In this document: positions 1 to 5,342 of the stretch, piece by piece
How positions within the stretch are numbered: position 1 is the stretch's first letter
How the letters are laid out: every line of letters begins with the position of its first letter
NCBI GenBank assembly: GCA_964560165.1
Contig: CAZLLB010000224.1
Span: 1 to 5,342 of the forward strand
DNA from: Parvibaculum sp964560165
GTDB taxonomy: Bacteria > Pseudomonadota > Alphaproteobacteria > Parvibaculales > Parvibaculaceae
DNA: 5,342 nt
Reading direction: 5' to 3'
The notes under the pieces: model-generated
What the model saw: only the letters and a program-made list of their open reading frames with translations
The model's database searches: none
What the model was told of the DNA's origin: nothing
Position numbers and translations under genes: made by a program

Positions 1-900
1 TGCTCCGGTTTTTATGAGCCGTTGGAGCCAATCGTTCAGGAGTTCTATGGCCGTTTGATAGGCCTCGTCCGCTCCGCGCCGCGCCACCTTGTCGGCGAGC
101 GTGTGCATAGCCCTGACGTTGAGTTTGGGTAAACCCGACAACAGGGAGGCGATTTCCCTGTAAAGATCAAGCCCGCCACCGGCAGCGATCGAAAGGGCGC
201 GTCCGGCGCTTCCCTCAGCGAGGCTGGCGATGGCCGTGCGTTCCTCGGCGCGGGCCTCCACTTCATTTGCGGCCATCACCTGCGCGATATCGGCAGGTGC
301 AAGCGGCTTCAGGTGAAGTGTCCGACAACGCGAGCGGATCGTCGGCAGAAGGCGTCCGGGCTGATGGCTGACCAGCAAAAACAGACTGTGCGCCGGGGGT
401 TCTTCGAGGATTTTCAGAAGTGCATTTTCTGCATTGAGGTTCATTTCGTCGGCGGCATCGATGATTGCGATGCGCCAGCCCCCTGCCCCCGCACTCATAC
501 CGAAGAAATTCGCCGTGCGGCGCACCTCTTCCACAGGAATGACGCTCTTGAGGCGCTTGGCCTTGTCATCATAGGGCCGATTGATGATGAGCAGGTTCGG
601 ATGGCTTTGGGCCGCGATCTGTCTGAAGACCGGATCACTTTCGGCAATCGTGAGGTCCGTCGCTTTTACAGCTTTCGCCCTCTCAGGAATTTCGTGACGA
701 AGAAGGAAACGGGCAACGCGATAGGCGAGCGTCGCTTTGCCGATGCCCTTGGGACCCGCCAACAGCCAGGCATGATGCATACGTCCGCCCATGAAGGCGT
801 CGAAAATAGCGTGCTCGGCATCGTCCTGACCGATAAGTGTTGATGCCTCACGCGGATGCGGGAAGCCGTCGATGCGGTCGCTTTCGGGAGTGTCGCTCAT
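1..900 (-). CDS. holB: DNA polymerase III delta' subunit, C-terminally cut by the window edge
   Basis: Clamp-loader subunit that, with delta and DnaX (tau/gamma), loads the beta clamp onto primed DNA in the cytoplasm. I translated 300 uninterrupted codons from the ATG at 900 to the window edge, so the end of the C-terminal collar domain is missing. The AAA+ core shows a full Walker A (GPKGIGKAT, residues 49-57), a Walker B-like strand (IAIIDAADEM, 144-153), the family signature LLKILEEPP (161-169) and the SRC motif (190-192). A GSAGRAL stretch (230-236) lies in the following helical region. The cysteine zinc module between Walker A and Walker B of E. coli delta'/DnaX is absent. The start is fixed from upstream: an in-frame TGA lies at 931-933 with no start codon between. 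The only SD-like bases (AAGAAG) sit 2 nt from the ATG, unusually close. The order tmk then holB is common in Rhizobiales, which supports the call over DnaX, as does the lack of DnaX-type zinc cysteines. Confidence 0.93.
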   Translation of the reverse strand, partial: MSDTPESDRIDGFPHPREASTLIGQDDAEHAIFDAFMGGRMHHAWLLAGPKGIGKATLAYRVARFLLRHEIPERAKAVKATDLTIAESDPVFRQIAAQSHPNLLIINRPYDDKAKRLKSVIPVEEVRRTANFFGMSAGAGGWRIAIIDAADEMNLNAENALLKILEEPPAHSLFLLVSHQPGRLLPTIRSRCRTLHLKPLAPADIAQVMAANEVEARAEERTAIASLAEGSAGRALSIAAGGGLDLYREIASLLSGLPKLNVRAMHTLADKVARRGADEAYQTAIELLNDWLQRLIKTGA

Positions 901-911
901 AGCTTCTTTTA

Positions 912-935
912 CATGACGGACAAGGTTCCGTCATG
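912..935 (-). other. Perfect 9-bp inverted repeat (hairpin) in the leader of holB
   Basis: CATGACGGA (912-920) and TCCGTCATG (927-935) are exact reverse complements separated by 6 nt. In the RNA running into holB the stem ends 11 nt before the start codon. No run of U follows it on either strand, so it is not a standard intrinsic terminator. It could mask the holB ribosome site, mark RNA processing, or bind a protein as DNA. The role is unknown. Confidence 0.6.
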
Positions 936-953
936 GGCATCGAGCCGGGAGCC

Positions 954-2276
954 TCAGGGCTGGTCCTGATCCATGGCCTGGCTTATCTGCGCGACATAGG
1001 TGCGGAAGCGGACAAGCGAGCTGCCGTCGAGATTGACTTGCAGCATGATGCCGGGGCGCGAAGGGTCAACCTGCTTGTTATCGACCAGCACCTCGTAATA
1101 AAGGTGATTGCCTGTCGAAAGGCCCGAACTTCCGATATAGGCAATGACTTGGCCCTTCTTCACCTTGGAGCCCTGATGCAGGCCCTTGGCGAAGCCGGAC
1201 ATATGGCCGTAAGTCGTTGCCACACGCTCATTGTGGGCGATCTTGATAAAGCGTCCATAATTGCCGCGCCAGCCAATCGTCTGGATCACGCCATCTTCAG
1301 CGGCATAAATCGGAGTGCCCTTGGGGGCCGCGAAATCGATGCCCTTGTGGAATTTACGAACCTTGAGAACGGGATGAACACGCCAGCCCCAGGGTGACGT
1401 CATTCTGGCGTCATGCACCGGCGCGCCAAGTTGGAACGGCGCGACGCCGCGTCCGTCCTCTTCCATGAAGGCAACGGTGCCGTCATTTGTTTCATAGCGA
1501 TAGACGCGATGCTGCTGACCGAAAACCGAAAGCTCGGCGTAGCGCATGGTGTATGTAGCACCACCCGTCATTGCCTTCGCCGTTTCATAGACCACGGTGA
1601 AGCGCGATCCACTGGAAGGCTTCGACGGGACTTCAGGATCGTAGGTAAAGGCGGCAACCACATCCTCGGCAACGCCTTGCGGAATATTCGCAGCGACCAG
1701 ATCCGACATCAGATCGTGTTTTATCGAGCCGCGGCGCGTCGTCACGCCAACCGAGACATTGGCGCTTTGCGCGTCGTTATTGCGTTTGCCGATGCGGTGG
1801 AACACACCATCTGCACCAGCCACCACAGTCAGAAGCTGGTCATGCGCGGTACGAAGATGCAGCGCGACAAGCTGCGCCGGCGTTGCCCCATCAAGCGAGG
1901 CGCGCATGGAGAATTCGATCTCATCTCCGGCTTTCAGCTTTGAAACATCATAGAGATCCGAGAGCGCCTTCAAGGCACTGTCGCGCTGATCGGCAGAGAT
2001 GCCCTCGCGCGCCAACAGGCGCCCAAGCGTATCGCCGCGCTGGAGCTTCACGGTGCGATTAGCAACGACACTAGCGTGAGCGGACGAAGTGCCGAGGATC
2101 GCGGCTGAAACGTCGCTCTGGCTTTCTCCCGAAAGATTGGCGGATGGAATGCTCAGTGTACCAAGCGTATTGGCATGAACCGGCGTGGCGAATGAGATGA
2201 GAAAGGCGGCTGAAAAACACACAGCGGCACCGGCAAACGGCAGCAAATCGCGTTTGTTTCTTTGTCGCTCAATCAT
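954..2276 (-). CDS. MepM-like M23 family (LytM-domain) peptidase with LysM/OapA-like domain, exported
   Basis: Predicted envelope protein of 440 residues. M23 enzymes are zinc endopeptidases that cut peptidoglycan crosslinks; degenerate members instead activate amidases. I prefer the ATG at 2276 because GGATGG (2283-2288) lies 6 nt upstream and the protein then begins with a classic signal peptide: basic RQRNKR (4-9), hydrophobic 11-31, cleavage near PVHA (32-35). A GTG at 2297 would add 7 residues. A LysM/OapA-like domain spans about 75-123 (RGDTLGRLL, then KAGDEIEF), a Csd3/MepM-like middle region about 184-285, and the M23 domain about 286-410. The M23 domain has HKGID (H310, D314), YGHMS (H357) and GNHLYYEV (H391). 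The usual HLH of this last motif reads HLY, so the expected third zinc-ligand histidine is Tyr393. The protein may therefore be inactive, altered or regulatory. A promoter in the 92-base gap after tmk probably drives it; holB follows after 53 bases. Confidence 0.9.
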   Translation of the reverse strand: MIERQRNKRDLLPFAGAAVCFSAAFLISFATPVHANTLGTLSIPSANLSGESQSDVSAAILGTSSAHASVVANRTVKLQRGDTLGRLLAREGISADQRDSALKALSDLYDVSKLKAGDEIEFSMRASLDGATPAQLVALHLRTAHDQLLTVVAGADGVFHRIGKRNNDAQSANVSVGVTTRRGSIKHDLMSDLVAANIPQGVAEDVVAAFTYDPEVPSKPSSGSRFTVVYETAKAMTGGATYTMRYAELSVFGQQHRVYRYETNDGTVAFMEEDGRGVAPFQLGAPVHDARMTSPWGWRVHPVLKVRKFHKGIDFAAPKGTPIYAAEDGVIQTIGWRGNYGRFIKIAHNERVATTYGHMSGFAKGLHQGSKVKKGQVIAYIGSSGLSTGNHLYYEVLVDNKQVDPSRPGIMLQVNLDGSSLVRFRTYVAQISQAMDQDQP

Positions 2277-2282
2277 CGCCCA

Positions 2283-2288
2283 CCATCC
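2283..2288 (-). promoter_or_regulatory. Ribosome binding site deciding the M23 gene start
   Basis: The minus strand reads GGATGG followed by 6 nt and then the ATG at 2276. The alternative in-frame GTG at 2297 has no comparable purine-rich sequence before it, and the shorter product has the better signal-peptide shape. This supports the ATG as the start. Confidence 0.55.
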
Positions 2289-2332
2289 AAGCTTCACAGC
2301 GCACCCGTGAAACCCGGACGCCCCTGCCCGCC

Positions 2333-2362
2333 TCTATAGTCGAGCCGCGGGGTATGGGTCAA
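2333..2362 (-). promoter_or_regulatory. Sigma-70-type promoter for the M23 gene (possibly also holB)
   Basis: On the minus strand TTGACC (2357-2362) is followed by 18 nt and TATAGA (2333-2338), the latter within CTATAGA. This resembles the alphaproteobacterial housekeeping pattern CTTGAC-N17-CTATAT, one base longer in spacing. Transcription would start near 2326, giving a leader of about 50 nt to the preferred ATG. It lies in the only sizeable gap between tmk and the M23 gene, where a promoter would be expected. I saw no clear intrinsic terminator for tmk in the same gap, so read-through from upstream remains possible. Confidence 0.5.
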
Positions 2363-2389
2363 ACGGGAATTTGCGTGATAGATCAATGA

Positions 2390-3016
2390 CTAGACTGGTA
2401 AACGCGAAGTCACACTGTGCCATATTTGCCGCGCCACCTCGTCCACATCCTTGGTGGCATCGATGATCTGGCAGCGCTGGGGCTGCGCTGCGGCGATATT
2501 CAGAAACGCCTGCCTGAGCGTCTCGTGGAAGACCGGCCCCATTCGCTCATAGCGATCTTCGCCCCCGCGGGCTTCGGCTCGGGAGAGGCCCGTTGCGACC
2601 GGTAGATCGAGAATGAGCGTCAGGCCGGGCATATCTTCGCCGATGACGATTTTGCTCAACGCAATAATGGTTTCGGGTTCAGAGCCTTGAGCCGCCCCCT
2701 GATAGGCAAAGGTCGAATCCACAAAACGATCACAAATCACCCACTCGCCTCGCGCCAGAGCGGGGCGGATCGTATGCGCCAGATGATCTTCGCGAGCAGC
2801 GAAGTGCAGAAGCGTTTCAGCAAGCGGGGTCCAGCGAGCTGTGTCGCCCGTCACCAGCAGTTTGCGGATAGATTCTGCCCCCGGTGCGCCACCCGGCTCT
2901 CTGGTCAGAGTGACCTTGTGACCACGCTCGATGAGCCTTGAGGCGAGCAAGCGAGCTTGTGTCGATTTTCCGGCACCCTCGCCGCCTTCAAGCGTAATGA
3001 AGCGAGGCTGAGTCAT
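2390..3016 (-). CDS. tmk: Thymidylate kinase (dTMP kinase)
   Basis: Cytoplasmic enzyme that phosphorylates dTMP to dTDP with ATP, a required step of dTTP synthesis. The 208-residue length is normal for bacterial enzymes. The P-loop is GGEGAGKST (11-19). The REPGG stretch typical of the family is at 39-43, the DRF form of the DR(Y/F/H) motif at 96-98 in CDRFVDSTFAYQG, and the LID region around 146-159 is rich in arginine (R146, R150, R155, R158). With no arginine inside the P-loop and basic residues in the LID, this is the bacterial type II arrangement known from E. coli rather than the yeast type. The ATG at 3016 lies 6 bases after the dac stop, and its SD overlaps that stop, so translation is probably coupled to dac. 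The gene ends in TAG at 2390-2392. Confidence 0.97.
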   Translation of the reverse strand: MTQPRFITLEGGEGAGKSTQARLLASRLIERGHKVTLTREPGGAPGAESIRKLLVTGDTARWTPLAETLLHFAAREDHLAHTIRPALARGEWVICDRFVDSTFAYQGAAQGSEPETIIALSKIVIGEDMPGLTLILDLPVATGLSRAEARGGEDRYERMGPVFHETLRQAFLNIAAAQPQRCQIIDATKDVDEVARQIWHSVTSRLPV

Positions 3017-3020
3017 TATG

Positions 3021-3024
3021 CCTC
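3021..3024 (-). promoter_or_regulatory. tmk ribosome binding site overlapping the dac stop codon
   Basis: The minus strand reads TGAGGCATAATG. The TGA ends dac, GAGG forms the Shine-Dalgarno, and the ATG of tmk follows 4 nt later. Ribosomes finishing dac would arrive directly on the tmk start, an arrangement typical of translational coupling. Confidence 0.6.
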
Positions 3025-4186
3025 AGCTGCCGAAAACCATGTGACGGATGGCACCCATCGCCCGGCCGAAAACGCCGAGCCGTTCGACATTCGCTCCGGC
3101 GACCAGCGGAATTTCCTGTACCGGCTTGTCGGGCGCGGTGACCCGCAATGTACCGATGCGCTGCCCGGCAGCGATGGGAGCTGAAATCGGCGCAGAATAG
3201 TTCACAGCCACCTTCATCGCCTTGCGTTGGTCCGGCGTCATGATGAGCGTCACGTCACTGGTGGCGACGAGCGGCACCTGCGAATAAGTGCCCTGCCACA
3301 CCGGCGCATTGTCGATGACGGCACCAGCCGCAAAGAGCTTATAGGTCTTGAACGAACGGAAGCCCCAGTCGAGAACGCGCACGCTTTCCTCAGCGCGCGC
3401 CTTTTCGCTCTTCATACCGTTCAGCACAAGGATCAAGCGTTCATCGCCACGCTTGGCCGAGACCACGAGGCCATAGCCTGACGCCTCGGTGTGGCCGGTT
3501 TTCAGGCCATCGACACTCGAGTCGAGAAACAGCGCCGGGTTGCGGTTATGTTGCGTGATGCCGTTCCAGGTAAACTGTTTTTCGCTGAAGTAGTGATAGT
3601 ACTCGGGGAAATCATGGATGATGTGGCGCGCCAGGCGAGCAAGATCATGGGACGTCATCATCTGGTTCGGGTCGGGCCAGCCGGTCGAGTTGGCGAAAAT
3701 GGAGTTGGTAAGGCCAAGCTCCTTGCCGCGCTCGGTCATGGCATTGGCGAATTCAGTTTCAGAGCCCTTCAGCGCTTCGGCCACGGCGATGCAGGCATCA
3801 TTGCCTGACTGCACGATGATGCCTTGAATGAGCACTTCGACCGGAATGCTCGATCCCACTTGAGCAAACATAGTGGACGAACCGGAGGTGGTGCCGCCCG
3901 CGCGCCACGCATGTTCGCTGATCGGGAATGTGTCGGTAAGTTTAACCGTCCCGGCTTTCAGCGCCTCGAAGAGCATAGACAGGGTCATGAGCTTGCTCAT
4001 GCTCGCCGGGTGCATCTGGACGTCGCCATCCTTTTCCCAGAGCACAGCCCCCGTCTCTGCATCAATCAGCACTCCATATTGCGCCGAAGTGTCGAAGGCC
4101 AAAGCTGGTCGCGCCACCGACATTGCTGCCACCAGAAAAAGCGCAACGAGGAGGGATCGAAGGGAAAAGGCGAATGATTTAGTCAT
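3023..4186 (-). CDS. D-alanyl-D-alanine carboxypeptidase (DacA/DacF-type low-molecular-weight PBP, peptidase S11)
   Basis: Exported penicillin-binding protein that removes the terminal D-Ala from peptidoglycan pentapeptides and so limits crosslinking. In the 387-residue form all three serine-acyltransferase motifs are intact: SMSK (62-65, nucleophile S62), SGN (127-129) and KTG (229-231). A PBP5 C-terminal-type beta domain follows at about 280-368. The last 16 residues (372-387) could form the amphipathic helix that anchors such enzymes to the membrane surface. The ATG at 4186 gives a clean signal peptide with a hydrophobic core (11-22) and likely cleavage after ARPALA (25-30). An in-frame ATG at 4264 would add 26 mostly polar residues ahead of that signal and is unlikely. 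The SD before 4186 is weak (GAAAG, about 10 nt upstream). The gene follows rlpA by 97 bases and abuts tmk. The exact paralogue name (dacA, dacC or dacF) cannot be decided from the sequence. Confidence 0.95.
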   Translation of the reverse strand: MTKSFAFSLRSLLVALFLVAAMSVARPALAFDTSAQYGVLIDAETGAVLWEKDGDVQMHPASMSKLMTLSMLFEALKAGTVKLTDTFPISEHAWRAGGTTSGSSTMFAQVGSSIPVEVLIQGIIVQSGNDACIAVAEALKGSETEFANAMTERGKELGLTNSIFANSTGWPDPNQMMTSHDLARLARHIIHDFPEYYHYFSEKQFTWNGITQHNRNPALFLDSSVDGLKTGHTEASGYGLVVSAKRGDERLILVLNGMKSEKARAEESVRVLDWGFRSFKTYKLFAAGAVIDNAPVWQGTYSQVPLVATSDVTLIMTPDQRKAMKVAVNYSAPISAPIAAGQRIGTLRVTAPDKPVQEIPLVAGANVERLGVFGRAMGAIRHMVFGS

Positions 4187-4220
4187 ATCGGGCAACTTTC
4201 TTTCGGTCGGGCTTTCAGGC

Positions 4221-4225
4221 GAGTC
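4221..4225. promoter_or_regulatory. GANTC (CcrM-type) methylation site in the rlpA-dac gap
   Basis: GAGTC lies 35 bases before the dac start. In Rhizobiales and Caulobacter, CcrM methylates GANTC and its state can tune cell-cycle promoters. No convincing promoter is visible around it, so a regulatory role is only a possibility. Confidence 0.3.
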
Positions 4226-4283
4226 TTGGTCTGGCGTTGTAGCAAAAAACAAACGGCGCGGCATTCAACCACGGAAGCGCGGG

Positions 4284-5318
4284 TTACTCGACGACTATAC
4301 GGGCTCCTGCATGTCCGTTTTGCGTAATGGTCTTCAGTGAGGCATCGGCAGTCGAGACATCCGAGATCGGCCCCACCCGGACGCGATAGTATCGCGCGCC
4401 GTCCACAACAGTCGGCGAGACTTGCACATTCTGGACGCCTTGCGCGAGCAACTGCTGATGAACTGTCTCCGCATTGGCAAAATTCTTAAACGAGCCGGCC
4501 TGAACGAAGATGTTGGTTCTCACAGGCACGGGCACCTGGTTGACCGTGCCATCGGGCACTGGCGGCTGCGAGGCCGCAACGCCTTGCGGATTGTCGATGA
4601 CGGGCTTCATGCTCGCAGCACCACTAGCAGGCGCAGCGGGCGCTTCCAGCGGCGCTGTCTTGACACCGACCGGTGCCGCGAGTGCTGATGCCACCACGGC
4701 GCTTGTTTTAGCGACATTGGCGACAGTCTTTTCGCTCTCGTCCATTGGAGGTTTGGGGACTGTGAACGTCTCCTGATTGGCAGCCTGAGTTGCATCCACG
4801 CCAGAACCCGGAATACCTGGCAGAGGCGCACGACCGACGAACTGAACACGAACCCGCGCCGTCCCCTTGCGATCATAGCCCAATAGCTCGGCAGCTTTTC
4901 GCGAGAGATCTATCTCGCGCCCATTGACGAAGGGGCCGCGATCATTGACGCGAACAACGACCGAACGGCCATTCTCGAGATTGGTCACGCGCACGAGCAC
5001 CGGCATGGGCAGCGTCGGATGCGCCGCCGTCAGTTGTTCTTGATCAAAGACTTCGCCGTTCGCCGTGCGCTTGCCGTGAAACTGCGGGCCATACCAGGAG
5101 CCGATGCCGGTGGCATCGTAATGCTCATCTTCCTTGGGATAGTACCAGACGCCAGCGATCTGATAGGGCTTGCCAACTTTGTAATAACCGCCCTGCCCGC
5201 TTGGGATAGACGGCTTTTCACTCGTCGAGCAGGCGACAAGAAACAGGGGGATCATCAAGGCAAGCACACTGCGCAACGGCCAGGAAGGCCATATGGTCAG
5301 GCTTTTCGCTCCGGTCAT
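4284..5318 (-). CDS. rlpA: RlpA-type septal lipoprotein: lytic transglycosylase-like barrel plus SPOR domain
   Basis: Predicted outer-membrane-bound lipoprotein of 344 residues. RlpA of Pseudomonas cuts glycan strands lacking stem peptides, and its SPOR domain binds such denuded glycan at division sites; activity here is inferred. The signal peptide has a hydrophobic stretch (about 17-29) ending in the lipobox LVAC with lipidated C30. The double-psi beta-barrel covers about 68-162 and keeps the family motifs GIGSWYG (71-77), RTANGEVFD (84-92), TAAHPTLP (97-104), VRVNDRGPF (122-130) and REIDLSRKAA (134-143). A low-complexity Ala/Pro/Val linker (about 163-265) leads to the SPOR domain (about 268-344; FVQAGSF at 271-277, YYRVRVGP at 310-317). 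The ATG at 5318 is supported by GAGGGG 7 nt upstream. This is the first gene visible in the block; only 24 bases lie upstream, too few to judge its promoter. Confidence 0.95.
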   Translation of the reverse strand: MTGAKSLTIWPSWPLRSVLALMIPLFLVACSTSEKPSIPSGQGGYYKVGKPYQIAGVWYYPKEDEHYDATGIGSWYGPQFHGKRTANGEVFDQEQLTAAHPTLPMPVLVRVTNLENGRSVVVRVNDRGPFVNGREIDLSRKAAELLGYDRKGTARVRVQFVGRAPLPGIPGSGVDATQAANQETFTVPKPPMDESEKTVANVAKTSAVVASALAAPVGVKTAPLEAPAAPASGAASMKPVIDNPQGVAASQPPVPDGTVNQVPVPVRTNIFVQAGSFKNFANAETVHQQLLAQGVQNVQVSPTVVDGARYYRVRVGPISDVSTADASLKTITQNGHAGARIVVE

Positions 5319-5325
5319 TCCGATA

Positions 5326-5331
5326 CCCCTC
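5326..5331 (-). promoter_or_regulatory. Ribosome binding site of rlpA
   Basis: The minus strand reads GAGGGG followed by 7 nt (TATCGGA with the preceding base context) and the ATG at 5318. It is the strongest Shine-Dalgarno in the window and supports this start, which also gives a correct lipoprotein signal peptide. Confidence 0.65.
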
Positions 5332-5342
5332 GTTTCGCGCGG

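Noticed and set aside
912..935. Intrinsic terminator between the M23 gene and holB
   Set aside because: The stem is perfect, but no U-tract follows in either direction; on the minus strand it is followed by TAAAAGAAG.
933..1943. Long plus-strand open frames (933-1397, 1413-1943, also 313-843) that could be antisense genes
   Set aside because: They lie wholly opposite well-recognised minus-strand genes (holB and the M23 peptidase), lack recognisable domains, and have the Arg/His-rich composition expected of GC-rich shadow frames.
2277..2297. GTG start at 2297 for the M23 gene
   Set aside because: No Shine-Dalgarno precedes it, while the ATG at 2276 has GGATGG at good spacing and yields a cleaner signal peptide. 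It is not fully excluded.
4187..4264. Longer N-terminus for the carboxypeptidase from the ATG at 4264
   Set aside because: It would place 26 mostly polar residues ahead of a complete signal peptide that begins properly at the ATG at 4186.
4244..4273. Terminator-like sequence after rlpA: a 5-bp stem (4257-4261 with 4269-4273) followed on the minus strand by a T-rich run
   Set aside because: The stem is short, includes a G-U pair and is 3 nt away from the T-run. The neighbouring CCGCGC copies are direct rather than inverted repeats, so a real intrinsic terminator is not supported.
1..5342. Mobile elements, CRISPR arrays, tRNA or rRNA genes, toxin-antitoxin or defence genes
   Set aside because: The five minus-strand genes account for nearly the whole window, gaps are at most 97 bases, and no repeat arrays, terminal inverted repeats or transposase motifs were seen.

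Overview
The window is a compact block of five genes, all read on the minus strand. It looks like the chromosome of an alphaproteobacterium of the order Rhizobiales, probably Brucella/Ochrobactrum-like. That placement rests on overall protein character, the moderately high GC content and the gene neighbourhood; I could not test it by a search. I see no mobile element, CRISPR array, RNA gene or sign of recent transfer. The large plus-strand open frames are shadows of the minus-strand genes.

In transcription order (right to left) the genes are: rlpA, a lipoprotein with a double-psi beta-barrel and a SPOR domain (5318-4284); a DacA/DacF-type D-alanyl-D-alanine carboxypeptidase (4186-3023); tmk, thymidylate kinase (3016-2390); a MepM-like M23 peptidase with a LysM/OapA-like domain (2276-954); and holB, the DNA polymerase III delta' subunit (900 to beyond position 1, C-terminus missing). 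dac and tmk are 6 bases apart and the tmk Shine-Dalgarno overlaps the dac stop, so they are very probably co-transcribed and translationally coupled. The M23 gene follows a 92-base gap that holds a good housekeeping-type promoter. It is followed by a 53-base gap with a perfect 9-bp hairpin just ahead of holB.

Three genes act on peptidoglycan outside the cytoplasm: RlpA on glycan strands (often at the septum), the carboxypeptidase on the terminal D-Ala, and the M23 protein on peptide crosslinks or as an activator. The other two serve DNA replication: Tmk in dTTP supply and HolB in clamp loading. The block therefore joins cell-wall remodelling with replication.

No clearly new system is visible. 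The points most worth a second look are: the M23 domain carries HLY where the family normally has HLH, losing a zinc ligand; a hairpin and a small overlapping open frame lie at the holB start; and HolB keeps an intact Walker A while lacking the cysteine zinc module known from E. coli.
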